DNA of 64,000 nt, from assembly GCF_920987055.1 (NCBI RefSeq), contig NZ_CAKLBX010000004.1, forward strand, positions 62,001-126,000. The letters run 5' to 3'. Within the stretch, counting starts at the first letter, position 1. Every line of letters begins with the position of its first letter. The notes under the pieces were generated by a model, which was not told where the DNA came from, did not search any database, and worked only from the letters and a program-made list of their open reading frames with translations. Positions 18,513 to 27,184 of this stretch are shown here, piece by piece. The DNA comes from Novosphingobium sp. CECT 9465. Lineage in GTDB: Bacteria; Pseudomonadota; Alphaproteobacteria; Sphingomonadales; Sphingomonadaceae. The position numbers and the translations under genes were made by a program.

Positions 18513-19592
18513 TCAATTTCGACTGAACTTCGCACTCTCAAGGGCAGGGCGGAGCGCTTCGAGGATCTCGTCGACCGACGCTGTGCCCTTGGGGTTGATG
18601 TTGATCGTAATTCCCTTGGCCCGTGTATCAGCAAGAACCTGTCCGATCTCGCGACCCGAGGCGGCGGTGAGGGCCGGCTTGGCACGGGGTACAGGCTTCT
18701 TCGACGCCGCGGGAGCCACTGCGGCTGCGGCCAGGCGCTCACAGACCTTGATACCCTCAATCTTGTCGCTTCCAGCGTCCTTCAGCGCCTGTTGCTCGGC
18801 ACCGAGGGCTATAGCTGCGGCGATGATCGCGTCGCGGTGCTGTTCGTTCTTCAGCAGGGGCGAGAGCCGCATGCCGTGTCGGACCTTGAGGTCTCCGGGC
18901 TCGGCGAACGCTGCCACGACCTCGTCCGGCAACTCCGCGAGCTGGAGGAGGTTGTGGAGGTTCTGCTTGGCGATGGCCAAGCGATCGGCCATCTGCGTGC
19001 GAACCCCGTTGTAATATGCGTCGACAGCGTGCCTGTAATTGCGCGCACGCTCCAAATCGGTGACGTCCTCGCGCTCTCGATTTTCCAAATCGGCGAGCCG
19101 GAAAGCGGCCTCGTCATCGAGCGTCTCGATACGCGCTACGAGCTCGATTTCGCTATGGTTGTTGGCATTCAGCCAGGAAACCGAGAAATGCCGGCGGGTG
19201 CCGACGATCAACTCGTAGGGGGTCTCGGCGTTCGGCGTCCGCCGCACCACAACCGGCTCGCGGTTCGTCCCCTCCTCGCGGATGGAATCAATGAGCGAGG
19301 CACAGCGTTCGTGGCTCAGCGCCGCATGATCGCGAGCATTGCCCGGCCAGATGGAGCATTCCGAGGGCTTCAGACGGATAGTCGGACGTTTGACCGTGCG
19401 GGCGATTTCATCGAACGCAATACCACGCCGCTCCAGGAATGAGGGCGTCGAAGGTTCGTCGACCGGCTTATCGCGATCGACCAGCGCCTCGGCATCCGCG
19501 ACTTCGGCCACGGACGTGGGGGCAGGGGTCGTGCCGATGCTTTCGATGGCATTCGCCAGTAGGCTGCGACGCCGGCCCCCTGCGCTGCTCAT
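18513..19592 (-). CDS. parB: ParB-family partition protein
   Basis: About 359 residues starting at MSSAGGRRRSLLANAI. The start ATG at 19592 overlaps the parA stop as ATGA, so the two are translationally coupled. The ParB/Srx fold shows EPVVVRRT and the GTRRHF box (the GxRRxx CTP-binding motif). A helix-turn-helix central domain follows (RLAIAKQNLHNLLQLAELP). The C-terminal part would dimerise. It binds parS sites and spreads. It sits between parA and repA in a repABC-like order although the initiator is a RepA, not a RepC. Confidence 0.85.
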   Translation of the reverse strand: MSSAGGRRRSLLANAIESIGTTPAPTSVAEVADAEALVDRDKPVDEPSTPSFLERRGIAFDEIARTVKRPTIRLKPSECSIWPGNARDHAALSHERCASLIDSIREEGTNREPVVVRRTPNAETPYELIVGTRRHFSVSWLNANNHSEIELVARIETLDDEAAFRLADLENREREDVTDLERARNYRHAVDAYYNGVRTQMADRLAIAKQNLHNLLQLAELPDEVVAAFAEPGDLKVRHGMRLSPLLKNEQHRDAIIAAAIALGAEQQALKDAGSDKIEGIKVCERLAAAAVAPAASKKPVPRAKPALTAASGREIGQVLADTRAKGITININPKGTASVDEILEALRPALESAKFSRN

Positions 19593-20791
19593 GCCGCCTC
19601 CGTCAGTCTGTCGGTGCCGACCTGCGCCATACGCGACGGCCACTGCTTGCAAATATCCTTTTCGATCTCGCGAAACACCATGTTGAGGTTGTCACGGCAC
19701 CGCGTGTACGTCTGGTGCGACCCATATGGTTTGTTGATTTCGTAGATCGACGACATCGACAACCCGGCATTCTTGATCTCTTCCGACAGGAGTATCGGCG
19801 TCGACAGCATCTGGCCAGCGTAGGTCTTCTCCATGACCTGAAGCATTTGAGCCTCGTTGGTCCTGTTGGGCTGGAACATGGTGCAGACGACGCGAATGAA
19901 CCCGTAGTCGATCGAAGTGTCGAACTTCGAGACGAGGTCCATCGCTTCGCGACAGGTCTGCATGAAGTGGATTGTCGAAAGATAATCGAGTTGCCGAGCC
20001 GGCACGGGGATCAGCAAGCCGTCCGCGGCCGTCAACGTGTTCACGCCCAAAAAGCCCATGGCAGGGGGAGGATCGAGGATAACGACGTCATAGTCGTGCC
20101 GGACCTCTTCCAGGCCAATTCTCAGCATGCGGAACGCGCCGGCAATGGCGGTAGGGCCCTCCTCGATGGTTGCTGTCAGTTCCCACTCGGTGTCCTGGAG
20201 GCCCAGGTTGGCGGGGCAGATATCGATATTCGGCCACGCGGTCTTTTGGATCGTCTTTCGCAGCGAATCGGCTTCGTCGATTCTGGGGGAGAGGAAGTTC
20301 GAGAGCGTGTGCGTCTCGTCCACCAATGCCTCTAGATTGACGTCGAACATAACACTCATCGACGCCTGGGGATCGCAATCGACAACAAGAACGCGATATC
20401 CCCGCAGCGCAAGGTAATCTGCAAGATGCTTGCCCGTCGTCGATTTGCTGACGCCGCCCTTGAAGTTCTGCACGGCGATGACGACCGCGCGCTCGGAGGG
20501 CAATTTACCCATCTTGATGCCGAGCTTCTCGCGAATGGCGATCAAATCTTCGACCGTGTAGAATCGGCGTCCGTTGGTGGCCGTCTTGGGGGCGGGCAAG
20601 CGTCCGCGCGCCTCAGCCTTGGAAAGCGCTTCCGGCGTTCGGCCGAGCAATTCAGCGGCGACTGTCGCCCCCATTGAAATGTTCAGCGTTTTGCGATCGG
20701 ATGGATCAATGGCCGCCTGTCGCAGCACGGTCTTGGCATTCTCGCACGAGGTAATCATCGCATCGAGAATCTGACCCGACAGCATGGGCAT
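19589..20791 (-). CDS. parA: ParA-family partition ATPase with N-terminal HTH (type Ia)
   Basis: A 400-residue ATPase. Residues 40-85 form a MerR-like helix-turn-helix (AAELLGRTPEALSKAEARG) typical of type Ia ParA proteins that repress their own operon. The deviant Walker A is KGGVSKST at 111-118, and Walker B is in YDVVILDPPPAMGF. It moves ParB-parS complexes. It is the first gene of parA-parB-repA. Its operator probably lies in the 500-bp gap upstream, where an AACCG-N4-CGGTT dyad is present at 20810-20823. Confidence 0.85.
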   Translation of the reverse strand: MPMLSGQILDAMITSCENAKTVLRQAAIDPSDRKTLNISMGATVAAELLGRTPEALSKAEARGRLPAPKTATNGRRFYTVEDLIAIREKLGIKMGKLPSERAVVIAVQNFKGGVSKSTTGKHLADYLALRGYRVLVVDCDPQASMSVMFDVNLEALVDETHTLSNFLSPRIDEADSLRKTIQKTAWPNIDICPANLGLQDTEWELTATIEEGPTAIAGAFRMLRIGLEEVRHDYDVVILDPPPAMGFLGVNTLTAADGLLIPVPARQLDYLSTIHFMQTCREAMDLVSKFDTSIDYGFIRVVCTMFQPNRTNEAQMLQVMEKTYAGQMLSTPILLSEEIKNAGLSMSSIYEINKPYGSHQTYTRCRDNLNMVFREIEKDICKQWPSRMAQVGTDRLTEAA

Positions 20792-21322
20792 GTCCCCTTT
20801 TTGAACCCAAACCGGCCACGGTTCGTGAAAAGCACCGCATAATGGCCCCTAATCCCGGACAGATATGCCAAATGCAGGGTGGTTAGTCAAATAGGGTGAC
20901 CTGACCCGGCGTGCGCAGGGACAAGCCCTCTTATTGCCCCCGAGTCCCGGACCATCCGCGTGTGTATCATTTCGCCTATAAACCCGGACGAAAATCAAGA
21001 TGAGTCACTCGCCAGCACGCGCCGCTTGAGGACTTATCCTCAAGTCTTGTCCGACTTTGAAGCTCAGACAACGGGCATTCACAGCAACGCGAATCATCTC
21101 AAAGATGATTGGCGGGCACAGCGTCAGAGATGGAACCTCTCAGTCCACGGCGATTCGGCTCGAGCCGGGACTATTCGCTCCAACAACTGCTTTCGAGACA
21201 TGAAAAGAGTCGCGTCTCGCACGACCCATCGCGCGATCTGTTCCGTCTTGCTTCTCCGATAACCTCTAAAACGGTGTTCGTGGAGAAGGGGAGGGGGGCC
21301 GAGGTTGTGAAAGGAGCCGATC
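20792..21322. other. Intergenic control region upstream of the par-rep operon
   Basis: No gene recognised. It holds an AACCG-N4-CGGTT dyad (20810-20823), three copies of CCCGGAC (about 20854, 20947 and 20983), and a perfect 8-bp hairpin CTTGAGGA-CTTA-TCCTCAAG at 21025-21044. These could be ParA/ParB binding sites; I see no match to a known parS. Confidence 0.35.
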
Positions 21323-21652
21323 ATGGCCCTCACAGCCGAACGACCTTCGCAGCAACTCATCGATCTTGTTGGCGCACTTGGCGGCACATGGCACGGCAGA
21401 ACCGCCATGTGCCTTTGCCCGGCGCATTCCGACAGCACCCCAAGCCTGTCGATCCGCCAGGGCAATCGCGGAATTCTAGTGACCTGCTTCGCCGGATGCG
21501 ACCGGGAAGACGTTCTGCGTGAACTCCGACGCGTGCCCATTCGCGACCATTTCAGCTATACCGATACTCCTGCCGTCTCTTCCGGCAATGTCAGCCGGCT
21601 ATGGGATGACGCCCTTTCCCTCGGAGGCACGCTGGCAGAACGCTATCTATAG
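21323..21652 (+). pseudogene. Truncated CHC2 zinc-finger primase duplicate
   Basis: The 109 codons align along their full length with the first 115 residues of the primase-like protein at 1247-2086. Shared segments include DLVGALGGTWHG versus DIVGALGGTWHG, CPAH, PSLSIRQG and CFAGC. The match stops at AERYL, where the complete gene continues with RFRG. The Toprim half is missing and repeats of another element begin about 60 bp later, so a rearrangement cut it. It may still make a zinc-finger fragment. Confidence 0.65.
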
Positions 21653-21712
21653 CGGCCTGCAATGATGCTCGACCAAACGCGCAATAGAGGGGAGTTTTCG
21701 GCGCAGATTAGT

Positions 21713-21773
21713 TGAGACGGATGGCGTTGCTCGACGCACATTGCGTGAGACGCAGCGCACGATCGGTGAGACG
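21713..21773. repeat. TGAGACG repeats, possible transposon end
   Basis: TGAGACG occurs at 21713, 21746 and 21767 (GTTGAGACGGA, CGTGAGACGCA, GGTGAGACGGA). Multiple short direct repeats are typical for the ends of Tn7-like, Tn402-like or IS21-like elements. They lie just after the point where the primase duplicate is cut. Confidence 0.35.
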
Positions 21774-21825
21774 GACGCACAATGCTGATACGCTGACGCA
21801 GGATGCCGGTTTGGCGCCATCACAG

Positions 21826-21930
21826 CGGCAACCCTGCCGCCCTCATCTCGTCGGTGAGTTCACGGGTCCGCACCGGGTCGAGGCCACCATGCAGCAGCTT
21901 TCGGAGCTCGGCGAGCTTGGTGTAAACCAA
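21826..21930 (-). pseudogene. Possible serine recombinase C-terminal remnant
   Basis: About 35 codons read YTKLAELRKLLHGGLDP then VRTRELTDEMRAAGL before a stop. This resembles the coiled-coil C-terminal region of large serine recombinases, but it is short and a stop codon lies directly upstream. Low confidence. Confidence 0.25.
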
Positions 21931-22062
21931 ATCGGGTCAACCTCCACCAAGGCCTTTTTCAGCGATCTTCAACTGCTGTGACATCAATTTGAAGCAAACG
22001 TGCTGTACACATCGCATGTTAAAGCTTGGAATTAATATCAAAGCTAATCGGAGCCTGCGGTG

Positions 22063-22644
22063 ATGGAAAGGCGCAAGTCACCTCGGCTACTAGGCGTTTT
22101 GGCTATTGCCTTGGCGGCGCTTGGCGTTGTCAGTTCCCTGGTTCTTCGTCAATCTGGATCCTATAGCGATAAGCGCGGCGAGGTCCAGGTGGTCACCGGC
22201 TCCTCTGCATTGCCTTCCCTGACCCCCAGCGCTATCTCCTCACGCGTGGCCGATACCACAGAGGAGAAGAGTAGCGCATTCGATATTTCAGGCGATCCGG
22301 AACGGGTCCGGCGTTCCCTTCACAGCCAAAGCCGCGATCTCGCATGGGCACCGGGTACCGAAGGCAAGATCAGAGAAGTATTTGCCTCGGCTGGCGCTCC
22401 CACGCAAATTTCCGTAGATTGTCGATCAGCCGGATGCGAAATCAAGGGTGAGCTTTCGGGCCTTAGCAGCTCAAACTTGCCGCAAGTGTTAAATCGGATC
22501 GCTGGCGAACCAGTCAACAAAGCTTTGCGCGCAAGCGGCTTGACGCCAGACAAAAGTCCAACATACAGCATTATTTCAAACGACCCGGTGAGGGTATCGT
22601 TTAGCAGAGTCGTCTCGCGTGATATCGCTCAGGTGGAGCGATAA
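22063..22644 (+). CDS. Hypothetical membrane-anchored periplasmic protein
   Basis: 193 residues with one N-terminal hydrophobic helix (about residues 10-29) after a basic start, so it is probably anchored in the inner membrane with a periplasmic domain. Two Cys residues (VDCRSAGCEIKG) could form a disulfide. I do not recognise the family. It is followed within 3 bp by a lipoprotein gene and then by a third exported protein, so the three form an operon. The start is the ATG at 22063, preceded by a GTG at 22060 in the same frame. Confidence 0.6.
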   Translation: MERRKSPRLLGVLAIALAALGVVSSLVLRQSGSYSDKRGEVQVVTGSSALPSLTPSAISSRVADTTEEKSSAFDISGDPERVRRSLHSQSRDLAWAPGTEGKIREVFASAGAPTQISVDCRSAGCEIKGELSGLSSSNLPQVLNRIAGEPVNKALRASGLTPDKSPTYSIISNDPVRVSFSRVVSRDIAQVER

Positions 22645-22647
22645 GAG

Positions 22648-23064
22648 ATGCCGTTTCGCTTTATCATACGATCCGTGGCTCTCAAGGGATTGTTTGTATT
22701 TACCGGCTGCATTCAACTTTCTGCATGCTCAGCTGTAGCGCCGTACGTAGCGGCATCTCCACCTACCGATATCGTGATCCCGGAACATTTAAATGGCCGG
22801 CTGTCGTACCGCGGCAACTGTACCTACCTTATGGTTTCTGGATCAAAGCGGACGCTGATCTGGCCTCATGGTCATGTGTGGGACAGCACCGCGAAGGCAG
22901 TGAAGGCACCCGATGGCCGCCTCTTCAAAAGTGGAATGCAGGTTACGATCCGCGGCGGTGATGGGTCGATCGAGTTCCTGCAAGGCGATCCAGAGGCATA
23001 TCAGCAGCTCCAAGCATGTGGAGGTCCGTACGTAACCAGTAGCTATGTTGAAGGAGAAGGGTGA
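22648..23064 (+). CDS. Putative lipoprotein
   Basis: 138 residues with a signal sequence ending in the lipobox LSAC near residue 27, so Cys27 should be lipidated. The mature part is small with a GRLSYRGNCTYLMV segment followed by RTLIWPHGHVWD and shows no known domain to me. It starts 3 bp after the preceding gene, and its stop TGA shares one base with the ATG of the next gene, which means tight coupling. Confidence 0.6.
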   Translation: MPFRFIIRSVALKGLFVFTGCIQLSACSAVAPYVAASPPTDIVIPEHLNGRLSYRGNCTYLMVSGSKRTLIWPHGHVWDSTAKAVKAPDGRLFKSGMQVTIRGGDGSIEFLQGDPEAYQQLQACGGPYVTSSYVEGEG

Positions 23065-23378
23065 TGAAGAAGCGTGCTTTTCGGCTTGGCGCAGCCTGCG
23101 TCCTCGCCTCGGTCGCGATTTCGGCAGCGCATGCCGTATCGAACACGAAAACCATTCGACTTGCAACGTTTGACGAACCGTTCAACGATCCTGACGATGC
23201 GACTGCCAAACAGCTCTCGAAGACGGAGGGCCTTACTGTTGCAGAGGCGTCGCGACGTTTGCGGATCATGGGAGAGTTGGGGCGTCTGGCGCCCGCGCTC
23301 TCGGCACGTTTTCCCAAAGGCTTCGCTGGGGCCGAAGCGACTACGGGATCCGACTTCCGTGTTGCTATCTATGGTGTA
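23064..23378 (+). pseudogene. Secreted protein gene truncated by a transposon
   Basis: The frame begins at the ATG at 23064, overlapping the lipoprotein stop by one base. A signal peptide (cleavage after SAAHA) is followed by GLTVAEASRRLRIMGELGRL and LSARFPKGFAGAEA. This resembles N-terminal regions found before secreted protease domains in sphingomonads; that link is tentative. The native sequence ends at about 23378 because the ISKra4-type transposon starts at 23379. The remaining codons to 23435 come from the transposon. No 3' part is found beyond 26344. Confidence 0.55.
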
Positions 23379-23401
23379 GGGGAGCATGAGAAAGTTGGGG
23401 G

Positions 23402-24826
23402 TCATGCCGCCTTCCGTTCGTCCCTCCACCTCTGAAAGTCATTGGCCAACGTGCCATCAAGGGTACGGACGCGGAGTTGCACAAGCAGATGCACCCCTCT
23501 GGGCGTCCACTGCATCTGTTGCTTCTTTGCGAAGCGCTTTGCGACGACCTGGTTGACGGTCGATTCCACGAAGGCGGTCGAGACTGCTTCGCCATATCGT
23601 CGTCGCTCGCCATAGTTCGGGATCATGCTGGCATTGGCGCTGATATAGCTTTCGAACTCCCGCAAATGCTTGAGGAGATTGCGAGCTTGCGGCGAGACCT
23701 GTGGGTGGCTCATCGGCTCGTCGGTGACATCCGGATCTGTCGCACCAAGCATTCTGGTCTCGACGTCGCCGATTAGGTCGAGAGCACGGCGCCAGTTGCC
23801 GTGCCAGAGGAAGTGCCGAACTCGCTCGAGAGTGGCGACGGCCACGTCTTTATCCGTCTCGGATGGGGGCGGCAATCCGCGCGCGATCTGCTGCATGACC
23901 GTCACCCGCATGGCGATGTGGAAATAGTCGAGGACATGCTCGGCGTTCGGCCGCATGTCCCATTGAAGATTGCGGACGTTCCTGCCACCATCGGACATGA
24001 AGGTGATCTCACGGTCCATCCCGACGCCTTGCTCCAGCAGCAATTCATGAAGGCGACGACGCGGCCTGTCGTCATGTCCGACCACGAAGCCGAACCGGCG
24101 CGTTGGCTCGCTAATTTCGCCATCCTCGCCCGGATCGACGACGGACTTACCCACGATCACCTCGAAATTGTTCGGCCGATCGTACCATGATCGTACATAG
24201 CCTCCATCGATCCCGACAGTGACAGGCGGTCCTGGCAGCGGACCATCGGTCCAGTCCGCCTCGCAGCCTTCGATGAAACAGCGTCGCTCGGTGCCAAGCT
24301 CGGCTTCCAAACGCTCCGCGACGCGTAGGGTGTCCTGCCGGATCGTCGTCGCGTTGATCGCGTCACCGATCGGAAGGACGTCGGCAAGGCGTTCCGCGGT
24401 GATGCCGTAGGACGCGAGCGAAGCCCAGCGCGCCTCTAGCTCGAGAAGGTCCGGCGTGACGCGTTCGGGCAGCGCCGCCACGATCGGCGCCGCGATACCC
24501 GCTGTGGGTTTACATGTACATCGCCGGAACCTGGTACTTGGCACGGCGATCTTTCCGAACGGCGTGCGCACCATGATCGAACGATGATCCTTGATTTGCC
24601 TTGCTGATCCGCAGCACGGACAAGCGCGCTGGCGGCGACACCAGTCGAGCGCCTGGGTCTGAACCACAGCGAGCTGCAGCGCGGCCAGCAGTCGCTTGCT
24701 CTCCGCGATCCTGAGACCGAGATCATCGATCGTAAGCGTGTCGTCGTCGCGTTCGATGACGGCGATGGATATGCCGCTGGTTGGCCTGTCGTCCGTTGCT
24801 GCGGTGAGGGTGATGGTGAAGCGCAT
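23402..24826 (-). CDS. ISKra4-family transposase
   Basis: 474 residues from MRFTITLTAATDDRP. An N-terminal zinc motif (CPCCGSARQIKDH) is followed by the catalytic domain with Asp in VTVGIDGGYVRSW, Asp in ITFMSDGGRNVRN and the Glu-bearing AFVESTVNQVVAKR near the C-terminus, which fits a DDE enzyme of the ISKra4 group. The frame is open further upstream, but that part overlaps the divergent recombinase promoter. It lies 23 bp inside the left terminal repeat. Confidence 0.8.
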   Translation of the reverse strand: MRFTITLTAATDDRPTSGISIAVIERDDDTLTIDDLGLRIAESKRLLAALQLAVVQTQALDWCRRQRACPCCGSARQIKDHRSIMVRTPFGKIAVPSTRFRRCTCKPTAGIAAPIVAALPERVTPDLLELEARWASLASYGITAERLADVLPIGDAINATTIRQDTLRVAERLEAELGTERRCFIEGCEADWTDGPLPGPPVTVGIDGGYVRSWYDRPNNFEVIVGKSVVDPGEDGEISEPTRRFGFVVGHDDRPRRRLHELLLEQGVGMDREITFMSDGGRNVRNLQWDMRPNAEHVLDYFHIAMRVTVMQQIARGLPPPSETDKDVAVATLERVRHFLWHGNWRRALDLIGDVETRMLGATDPDVTDEPMSHPQVSPQARNLLKHLREFESYISANASMIPNYGERRRYGEAVSTAFVESTVNQVVAKRFAKKQQMQWTPRGVHLLVQLRVRTLDGTLANDFQRWRDERKAA

Positions 24827-24913
24827 GAGCTCATTCCTCCATGAAGAAGGGAACTCATTGGCCGGCACATCGGTGCCGCCGTCCGAAACCGACCGGTTAC
24901 GGTCACCTACAGC

Positions 24914-24985
24914 TAACCCTGTCCATAAAATAGCCTTACCATCTTGCGGACACACCAATTTTACTGGACACCCCTTCCGGACAAT
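24914..24985. promoter_or_regulatory. Candidate res site between transposase and resolvase
   Basis: The divergent intergenic region has TGTCC at 24920-24924 and GGACA at 24948-24952, 24966-24970 and 24979-24983. TGTCCATAAAAT is nearly the reverse complement of ATTTTACTGGACA. Such dyads spaced by about 15-30 bp upstream of a small serine recombinase resemble resolvase subsites. Confidence 0.4.
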
Positions 24986-24998
24986 CGAGGCCGGATCC

Positions 24999-25595
24999 AT
25001 GTCACGCACCTTTGCCTATCTGCGCGTTTCGACCGTCGACCAGACGACCGACAACCAGTTGCACGAGATTGAGGCCGCTGGCTTTGCAGCGCAGCCGCGG
25101 CGGATCGTCGCCGAAACCATCTCCGGGTCGGTTGCGGCGAAAGAACGCAAGGGTTTTGCCCGGTTGCTTGACCGGCTAGAGGATGGCGACGTCCTCGTCG
25201 TCACCAAGCTCGACCGGCTCGGCCGCAACGCGATGGATGTGGCGAGCACCGTCGCCGATCTCGATCGCATGGGCGTTCGCGTCCACTGCATGGCGCTGGG
25301 CGGCGTCGATCTCACCTCGTCGACAGGCAAGCTGACGATGGGCGTTATCAACGCGGTCGCCGAATTCGAGCGCGACCTGCTGATCGAACGCACCCAGGCC
25401 GGGCTACGCCGCGCGCGGGCGGAGGGCAAGGCCATCGGACGGCCTGCGAGCCTTACAACAGACGAGCGCGCCGAGGTCGAGCGCCGCCTTGAAAGCGGCG
25501 AAACCGTGTCCGCGCTCAGCAAGGCGTTCTCGACAAGCCGGCAGACGATCATGCGGGTACGCGATGACAGACGCGCTCAAGCCGAGCTTGCCTGA
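24999..25595 (+). CDS. Serine recombinase (resolvase/invertase type)
   Basis: 198 residues from MSRTFAYLRVSTVDQ. Ser11 is the nucleophile and VTKLDRLGRNAMDV holds the conserved Arg residues. The E-helix dimer region (MGVINAVAEFERDLLIERTQAG) and a C-terminal helix-turn-helix (SALSKAFSTSRQTIMRVRD) follow. It probably resolves cointegrates made by the neighbouring transposase; the dyads upstream are the likely target. It ends 4 bp before the convergent pRiA4b-like gene. Confidence 0.85.
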   Translation: MSRTFAYLRVSTVDQTTDNQLHEIEAAGFAAQPRRIVAETISGSVAAKERKGFARLLDRLEDGDVLVVTKLDRLGRNAMDVASTVADLDRMGVRVHCMALGGVDLTSSTGKLTMGVINAVAEFERDLLIERTQAGLRRARAEGKAIGRPASLTTDERAEVERRLESGETVSALSKAFSTSRQTIMRVRDDRRAQAELA

Positions 25596-25598
25596 GCA

Positions 25599-26291
25599 TC
25601 AGTCCACAGACATTGGCCGGTCCTTGCCGACAAACTCAGCCTTCAACGCGAGATTGATGGCGCGGCGATCGATGGAATCTGGATCGTAGCGCAGCAGCGG
25701 ATCATCTGGACCGTCGAACCCGGCGCGGTCAGCTGGCGTCCACTCTTCGCCGTCATCTTCCTCGCCGTCGCTGGTATCGTTTTCATCCAGAAAGTCATCC
25801 AGGCCATTTCCCTGATCGAAGCGCAATTCATCGAGACGTTCGAGCAATCGCTCATATCCACCCGGTCCGCCGATATCCTCAGGCGGACCGGCGCGAGCAC
25901 CATCGGTGCAGACCGGCCAGGGCTTGTCTGCGCTCGGTTGTTCACGCGCTTCGACGCGGATCTCGTGCTCCCAGAAATCGCCGAAGTCGTATTCGTACAT
26001 CATGCGTTGCCGCACTCGCAGCGACAGGTCGGCAAGTGTCAGTTCCCTCAGAATTTTCCCGTCCTCGACAAGGTGGTGACGCTCACCCGTCCTTTGCGTG
26101 CCGAAACGGCGCCCATGCACCTTGAAAGCATGGAGATGATAATCTTCCCAACCAAACGCGATCTGGATTACCCGGTGCAGACCAAAAAGCGTCAGATCGC
26201 TGCGAACCAGCAAGCGTCGCCAAATCATCGGCGATATATCCCGGAGGCCGACCTTCAGACGGTAAGCGACAAGCGGAGCCGGTTTCGACAT
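25599..26291 (-). CDS. Plasmid pRiA4b ORF-3 family protein
   Basis: 230 residues with the typical IS1096/pRiA4b ORF-3 fold: LKVGLRDISPMIWRRLLV, TLFGLHRVIQIAFGW, YHLHAF, YEYDFGDFWEHEI and PPEDIGGPGGYERLL, followed by an acidic tail (DENDTSDGEEDDGEEW). The family's biochemical role is unknown, but it is common on mobile elements. It is the cargo next to the right end of the ISKra4-type transposon. The first 107 residues are duplicated exactly at 34585-34903. Confidence 0.8.
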   Translation of the reverse strand: MSKPAPLVAYRLKVGLRDISPMIWRRLLVRSDLTLFGLHRVIQIAFGWEDYHLHAFKVHGRRFGTQRTGERHHLVEDGKILRELTLADLSLRVRQRMMYEYDFGDFWEHEIRVEAREQPSADKPWPVCTDGARAGPPEDIGGPGGYERLLERLDELRFDQGNGLDDFLDENDTSDGEEDDGEEWTPADRAGFDGPDDPLLRYDPDSIDRRAINLALKAEFVGKDRPMSVD

Positions 26292-26345
26292 GCTCCTAAA
26301 GCTACCGGATCAGCACCGTCACCCCCAGCTTTTTTATGCCCCCCT

Positions 26346-26543
26346 TTGACAACGGCTTATGCGACGATCAAGGGATTCGAGGTCATGCACGCCCTTCGCA
26401 AAGGTCAGGCGGCCATCTTCCAATATGGCGGCGGCATCATGGGAGAAGTGCGTCTGATCGAGAGACAGTTCAACGTATACACCACCTGAAACCGATCGGG
26501 GCAACGGCCGCGCTCAGACCCGCCAGCTTTTTGCAACAGAGCC
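26346..26543 (+). pseudogene. IS6-family transposase C-terminal remnant with right terminal repeat
   Basis: The frame TAYATIKGFEVMHALRKGQA then GEVRLIERQFNVYTT (26346-26489) is the C-terminal end of an IS6/IS26-type transposase. The bases at 26522-26543 read outward as GGCTCTGTTGCAAAAAGC on the other strand, which matches IS6-type terminal repeats. The 5' part is missing because the ISKra4-type transposon ends at 26344. Confidence 0.65.
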
Positions 26544-26559
26544 CTGCACCGAGTATCCG

Positions 26560-27000
26560 GCGAGAAGCGCGGCAAACGCGATACCGAGGCGTCATCATTG
26601 AAAGTGTCGTTACCGCCTATGCCGATCTACTCTACAACCCGCAGGCGGTCGAGGTCGCGCGGGTTGGCATCTACCGGCTCGACGCGCGGGTGTCCGCAAT
26701 CCGCGCGCGCTGGGGGCTGGGTCAGGCCACCCGTAGCGACGTGGCGCAACTGGAGGCGCAGCGCGCCAGCGTCGTTGTCAACCTTGCCGATGCGAAGAGA
26801 TGCTGGCGACCGTCGCCGCTGCGTAACGTGTGTTCCCCTGCTGACCGGCGCGCTGGTATCCTCCCGCGTACCACAAGCGGAGGCGATATACCGCGCCGAA
26901 CGGTTCCAGATCGATACCGCGGTACGCGAAGCTACGCGCGCCGCCGATGCCGCATGGGCAACGCTCGCAGCGGCACGGGGGGGCGGTCGCATCCAGACCG
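26560..27000 (+). pseudogene. TolC-family outer membrane efflux protein remnant
   Basis: One frame gives VVTAYADLLYNPQAVEVARV and RARWGLGQATRSDVAQLEAQ to about 26810. A shifted frame gives LVSSRVPQAEAIYRAERFQI and REATRAADAAWATLAAARGG. Both are typical of alphaproteobacterial TolC/NodT-like proteins, but the 150 or so residues that should separate them are absent, so there is an internal deletion. The 5' end is cut by the IS6 remnant. From 27001 to 27184 I see no gene. Confidence 0.65.
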
Positions 27001-27184
27001 CCTACGACACGAACTTGCCGCAGCAGCGCGACGGTCAAGCCACACCCGCCGAGTTGTCGAAAAGCGACATCGCGTCGGCAATGCTGTCCGCCTTCGACCC
27101 CTATCGTCACCATAATCATATCATCGCGACGATGTGCGTTCGGCGATACATCGTCATGACTGCAGCGTGGTCCAGCTGCTATGT

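Larger units (their letters stand above)
23379..26344. mobile_element. ISKra4-type transposon with resolvase and pRiA4b-like cargo
   Basis: Both ends carry matching sequence: GCATGAGAAAGTTGGGGGT after GGGGA at 23379 and, reverse complemented, GCATAAAAAAGCTGGGGGT after GGGGG ending at 26344. Inside are the ISKra4-family transposase (minus), a divergent serine recombinase (plus) and a pRiA4b ORF-3-like gene (minus). The last 375 bp recur at 34582-34956. I see no clear target duplication, which fits later rearrangement of the right flank. Confidence 0.7.
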
